A stretch of 64,000 nt of DNA from Thermoproteota archaeon (GTDB taxonomy: Archaea > Korarchaeota > Korarchaeia > Korarchaeales > Korarchaeaceae), in assembly GCA_027491395.1 (NCBI GenBank), contig JAOZFI010000043.1, positions 47,502 through 111,501 of the forward strand. Direction: 5' to 3'. Position 1 is the first letter of the stretch. Each line of letters starts with the position of its first letter. The position numbers and the translations under genes are program-made. Below the pieces are notes generated by a model, which worked only from the letters and a program-made list of their open reading frames with translations, was not told the DNA's origin and searched no databases. Below, one piece after another: positions 62,547-64,000 of this stretch.

Positions 62547-63352
62547 GCTACAAGGCCTTCCCGAGGAGGAACGAGCTCGTTGTCGGCACTGTGAAGAGGG
62601 TAGAGGATCACGGGGTGATAGTCGAGCTGGACGAGTACGAGGGACTAGAAGCCTACATCCCTCGAAGTCACGTGGCCTCGGGGAGGATAAAGGACATAAG
62701 GGACTTCGTAAAGGAAGGGGACAAGATAGTAGGAAGGGTTATCAGGGCCAACAGGAAGCTGGGTCAGGTCGACCTCTCCCTCAGGTACGTCAGCGAGGAG
62801 CAGAAGAAGAGGAAGCTGGAGGAATGGAAGGAAAGAGTGAGAGTAATTTCTCTACTCAAACTGGCCGCTCAAAGAGCCGGTTTCCCGGATCCCGAATCGA
62901 TCGCAAAGGAATCTTGGACGAAGCTTGCCGACTACTACAGGAGTCCCATGGAGGCTCTTGAGGACATGCTTTACGAGGGAGTAGATCCCCTCTTGAAGGC
63001 CGGCTTGGACGAGAAGCTGGCCAAGAAACTGGAGGAGATAGTCAAGGTTCAGATAAAACCACCAATCTACATAAAGAACATAGTGGTGAAGCTGGTCTCC
63101 TATGCCAACGATGGCATAGAGAGGATCAGAAGGGCCCTACTAAGAGGACTCTCCACTCCTAAGACCGAGGGCGTTGAGGTAGACATATACACTGCGGGTG
63201 CACCTAGGTACATTATCTCAGTCTGCTCTCAGGATCCAAAACTGGTGAGGAGGATGTCCACGTACATAGTCAAGGCCATTTCTAAGGAGCTCGGAGAGAC
63301 GGAGATATTCGAGGTCGTGGAGGAGAAGGAGTACAGGAAAAGACTTGCCTGA
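62543..63352 (+). CDS. eif2a: Translation initiation factor aIF2 subunit alpha
   Basis: The 269-residue subunit binds initiator Met-tRNA together with aIF2gamma. An S1 OB domain occupies residues 10-85 (GTVKRVEDHGVIVELDEYEGLEAYIP). A helical middle domain and a C-terminal alpha/beta domain with YTAGAPRYIIS follow. The GTG start overlaps the rps27e stop. The Ser51-equivalent region reads GRIKDIRD, without the eukaryotic Ser51 context. Confidence 0.95.
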   Translation: MSYKAFPRRNELVVGTVKRVEDHGVIVELDEYEGLEAYIPRSHVASGRIKDIRDFVKEGDKIVGRVIRANRKLGQVDLSLRYVSEEQKKRKLEEWKERVRVISLLKLAAQRAGFPDPESIAKESWTKLADYYRSPMEALEDMLYEGVDPLLKAGLDEKLAKKLEEIVKVQIKPPIYIKNIVVKLVSYANDGIERIRRALLRGLSTPKTEGVEVDIYTAGAPRYIISVCSQDPKLVRRMSTYIVKAISKELGETEIFEVVEEKEYRKRLA

Positions 63353-63396
63353 GGCTTCACTTCATCTCAGTTGTTTCAACCATTTCGAGGGGTTTC

Positions 63397-63525
63397 ATGG
63401 TGACACATCCCAAGATGAGGAGGTGTTCCCGCTGCTGGAGGTACACCTTCAGGGAGAAATGCCCCGTATGCGGTGCGGAAACGGTAGATCCCCATCCGAA
63501 GCCCTTCAACCCACCGAGTCGATGA
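63397..63525 (+). CDS. nop10: H/ACA RNP protein Nop10, C-terminus apparently frameshifted
   Basis: The 42-residue frame starts at an ATG with GAGGGG 4 bases upstream. It shows the Nop10 zinc-ribbon: RRCSRCWRYTFREKCPVCGAETVDPHP, with Cys pairs at 10/13 and 22/25. Its position after aIF2alpha is the usual one. Family members continue with a helical tail, but here a stop follows PFNPPSR. Adding one base in the CCC run near 63511 would give a tail ending in KGY at 63548 and a protein of about 50 residues. I regard this as a probable indel in the sequence or a real shortened protein. Confidence 0.8.
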   Translation: MVTHPKMRRCSRCWRYTFREKCPVCGAETVDPHPKPFNPPSR

Positions 63526-63548
63526 GAACTAAGTCGAAAGGTTACTAA

Positions 63549-63810
63549 ATATTCGTCGTATGCCTTAGTTCCTATGTCGCAGTTACTTTTCTCAAATAGT
63601 CACTGTTATTTTCAAATCCTTACTGAATAAATGAAAATTGTATCTGAATGATTCGTTAGAACTGTATAATGGGAATATCGTGTCAATCAAGCTAACTCAA
63701 GAGCTCCTAGGGACCTTATCTCGATTAATAAACAACTTTATGTCTAGTGTGAAGGGAGAAAACTCGTTTACCTACTCTATATTCACTAAATCTGCCGTAG
63801 GTTTCTCTAT
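63549..63810. other. AT-rich intergenic region without a recognised gene
   Basis: The stretch is clearly richer in A and T than the rest of the window and contains several short A/T runs. A possible reading frame of 73 codons (63638-63859) lacks a ribosome-binding site and protein-like composition, so I treat it as non-coding. I see no tRNA, terminator hairpin or repeat here other than those listed just downstream. Confidence 0.6.
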
Positions 63811-63834
63811 CAACGTTGTGCAACGTTGTGCAAC
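63811..63834. repeat. Tandem 10-bp repeat, candidate operator
   Basis: CAACGTTGTG occurs twice in tandem and is followed by CAAC. Each copy contains the palindrome CAACGTTG, and the two palindromes are spaced one helical turn apart. The array ends 18 bases before the TATA box at 63852-63859, an expected place for an activator or repressor site. Confidence 0.5.
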
Positions 63835-63851
63835 TGTTACGATGACAATAA

Positions 63852-63859
63852 TTTTATAA
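63852..63859 (+). promoter_or_regulatory. TATA box of the secreted-protein gene
   Basis: TTTTATAA lies 60-67 bases before the ATG at 63919. It predicts transcription from about 63881 and a leader of nearly 40 bases that holds the hairpin and ribosome-binding site listed separately. Confidence 0.6.
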
Positions 63860-63886
63860 GCCCTCTTCCAACAACCCTCAGCCCCT

Positions 63887-63903
63887 TGCCACATGAAGTG
63901 GCA
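63887..63903 (+). promoter_or_regulatory. Leader hairpin next to the ribosome-binding site
   Basis: TGCCAC-atgaa-GTGGCA forms a 6-bp stem with a 5-base loop ending one base before GGGGAGGTG (63905-63913). The loop starts with an ATG that opens a 9-codon frame (63893-63922) whose TGA overlaps the next gene's ATG, so translational coupling is conceivable. Confidence 0.4.
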
Positions 63904-63918
63904 TGGGGAGGTGTTACT

Positions 63919-64000
63919 ATGAAGAAGGCATACATAATAGCAGCCTTGGTAGTGCTGCTGGGGGCCAGTTTGCTCCCTGCTATGGCCTACCCAATCCACA
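63919..64000 (+). CDS. Start of a secreted or membrane-anchored protein (cut by window edge)
   Basis: Only 27 codons are visible. They form a classic signal peptide: Lys-Lys at the N-terminus, a hydrophobic core IIAALVVLLGASLL and an A-M-A-Y cleavage region. A strong GGGGAGGTG ribosome-binding site lies 5 bases before the ATG. The mature protein is beyond the window, so no function can be given. The elaborate upstream region suggests high or regulated expression. Confidence 0.8.
   Translation, partial: MKKAYIIAALVVLLGASLLPAMAYPIH

Noticed and set aside
63345..63548. A 67-codon frame overlapping nop10
   Set aside because: The zinc-ribbon sequence of Nop10 is in a different frame. Only the last dozen codons of this frame may be relevant, as the frameshifted nop10 tail.
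63638..63859. A 73-codon frame in the AT-rich end region
   Set aside because: It starts at a TTG without a ribosome-binding site, and its composition follows base content only. The operator-like repeats and TATA box of the next gene lie inside it.
1..64000. CRISPR arrays, insertion sequences or prophage genes
   Set aside because: No spaced direct repeats, transposase motifs or terminal inverted repeats were seen. Intergenic gaps are nearly all under 130 bases.

Overview
The window is gene-dense archaeal chromosome, close to 50% GC, with short intergenic gaps and heavy use of AGG/AGA arginine codons. About 70 genes are supported, nearly all informational or core-metabolic. The combination of large subunit DP2 of DNA polymerase D, an Elf1 homologue, ribosomal protein eS30, an unsplit RNA polymerase A subunit, a single-chain B subunit and an EMC6-like protein points to a TACK-type archaeon that keeps PolD. 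It is most like Korarchaeota, although I cannot prove that without a search. Start codons are often TTG or GTG. Genes either have strong GGTGA/GGAGGTG Shine-Dalgarno sites or are apparently leaderless, with the TATA box about 25-30 bases before the start codon.

Layout. 1-12 kb: a partial VWA protein with a MoxR ATPase, CMP kinase, the t6A genes kae1 and sua5, methionine aminopeptidase, Hjc resolvase, tRNA-splicing endonuclease, a Gfo/Idh oxidoreductase, an archaeal-lipid UbiA enzyme, three tandem CBS-domain proteins and an NFACT (Rqc2-like) protein. 12-20 kb: an EMC6-like membrane protein with an unusual outer domain, archease, the L3-L4-L23-L2-S19 ribosomal cluster, tRNA-Ser(TGA), and a three-gene operon (DUF1537 kinase, PdxA-like dehydrogenase, LarA-like epimerase) that looks like four-carbon sugar-acid catabolism. 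20-34 kb: S10 and EF-1alpha, GlmM, an OPT-like transporter, a degenerate GAPDH-like gene overlapping pgk, MTA phosphorylase, the thermosome, and a membrane cluster with two tandem O-antigen-polymerase-like proteins. 34-44 kb: S8e, SRP19, Gar1, a THEP1 NTPase, Trm1, fibrillarin, Nop5, eS30, a DUF460 protein, a surface protein, GlmS and an Sm-like protein.

44-54 kb is the transcription/translation operon rpoH-rpoB-rpoA-rpl30e-nusA-rps12-rps7 on the minus strand. 54-63.5 kb is a replication/translation supercluster on the plus strand: DP2, an OB-fold protein, PCNA, PriL, PriS, GINS, L44e, S27e, aIF2alpha and Nop10. The final 400 bases are AT-rich and non-coding and lead into the start of a secreted protein gene that has a candidate operator and a leader hairpin.

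Points most worth following: the GAPDH-derived probable pseudoenzyme beside pgk; the EMC6-like fusion; the LarA/PdxA/DUF1537 operon with a predicted C2-epimerase role; the lysine/serine-rich tail on RpoH; the apparent ATT start of nusA; the small OB-fold protein between DP2 and PCNA; several divergent gene pairs that appear to share one TATA element; and a probable frameshift at the end of nop10. No CRISPR array, insertion sequence, intein or prophage was seen.
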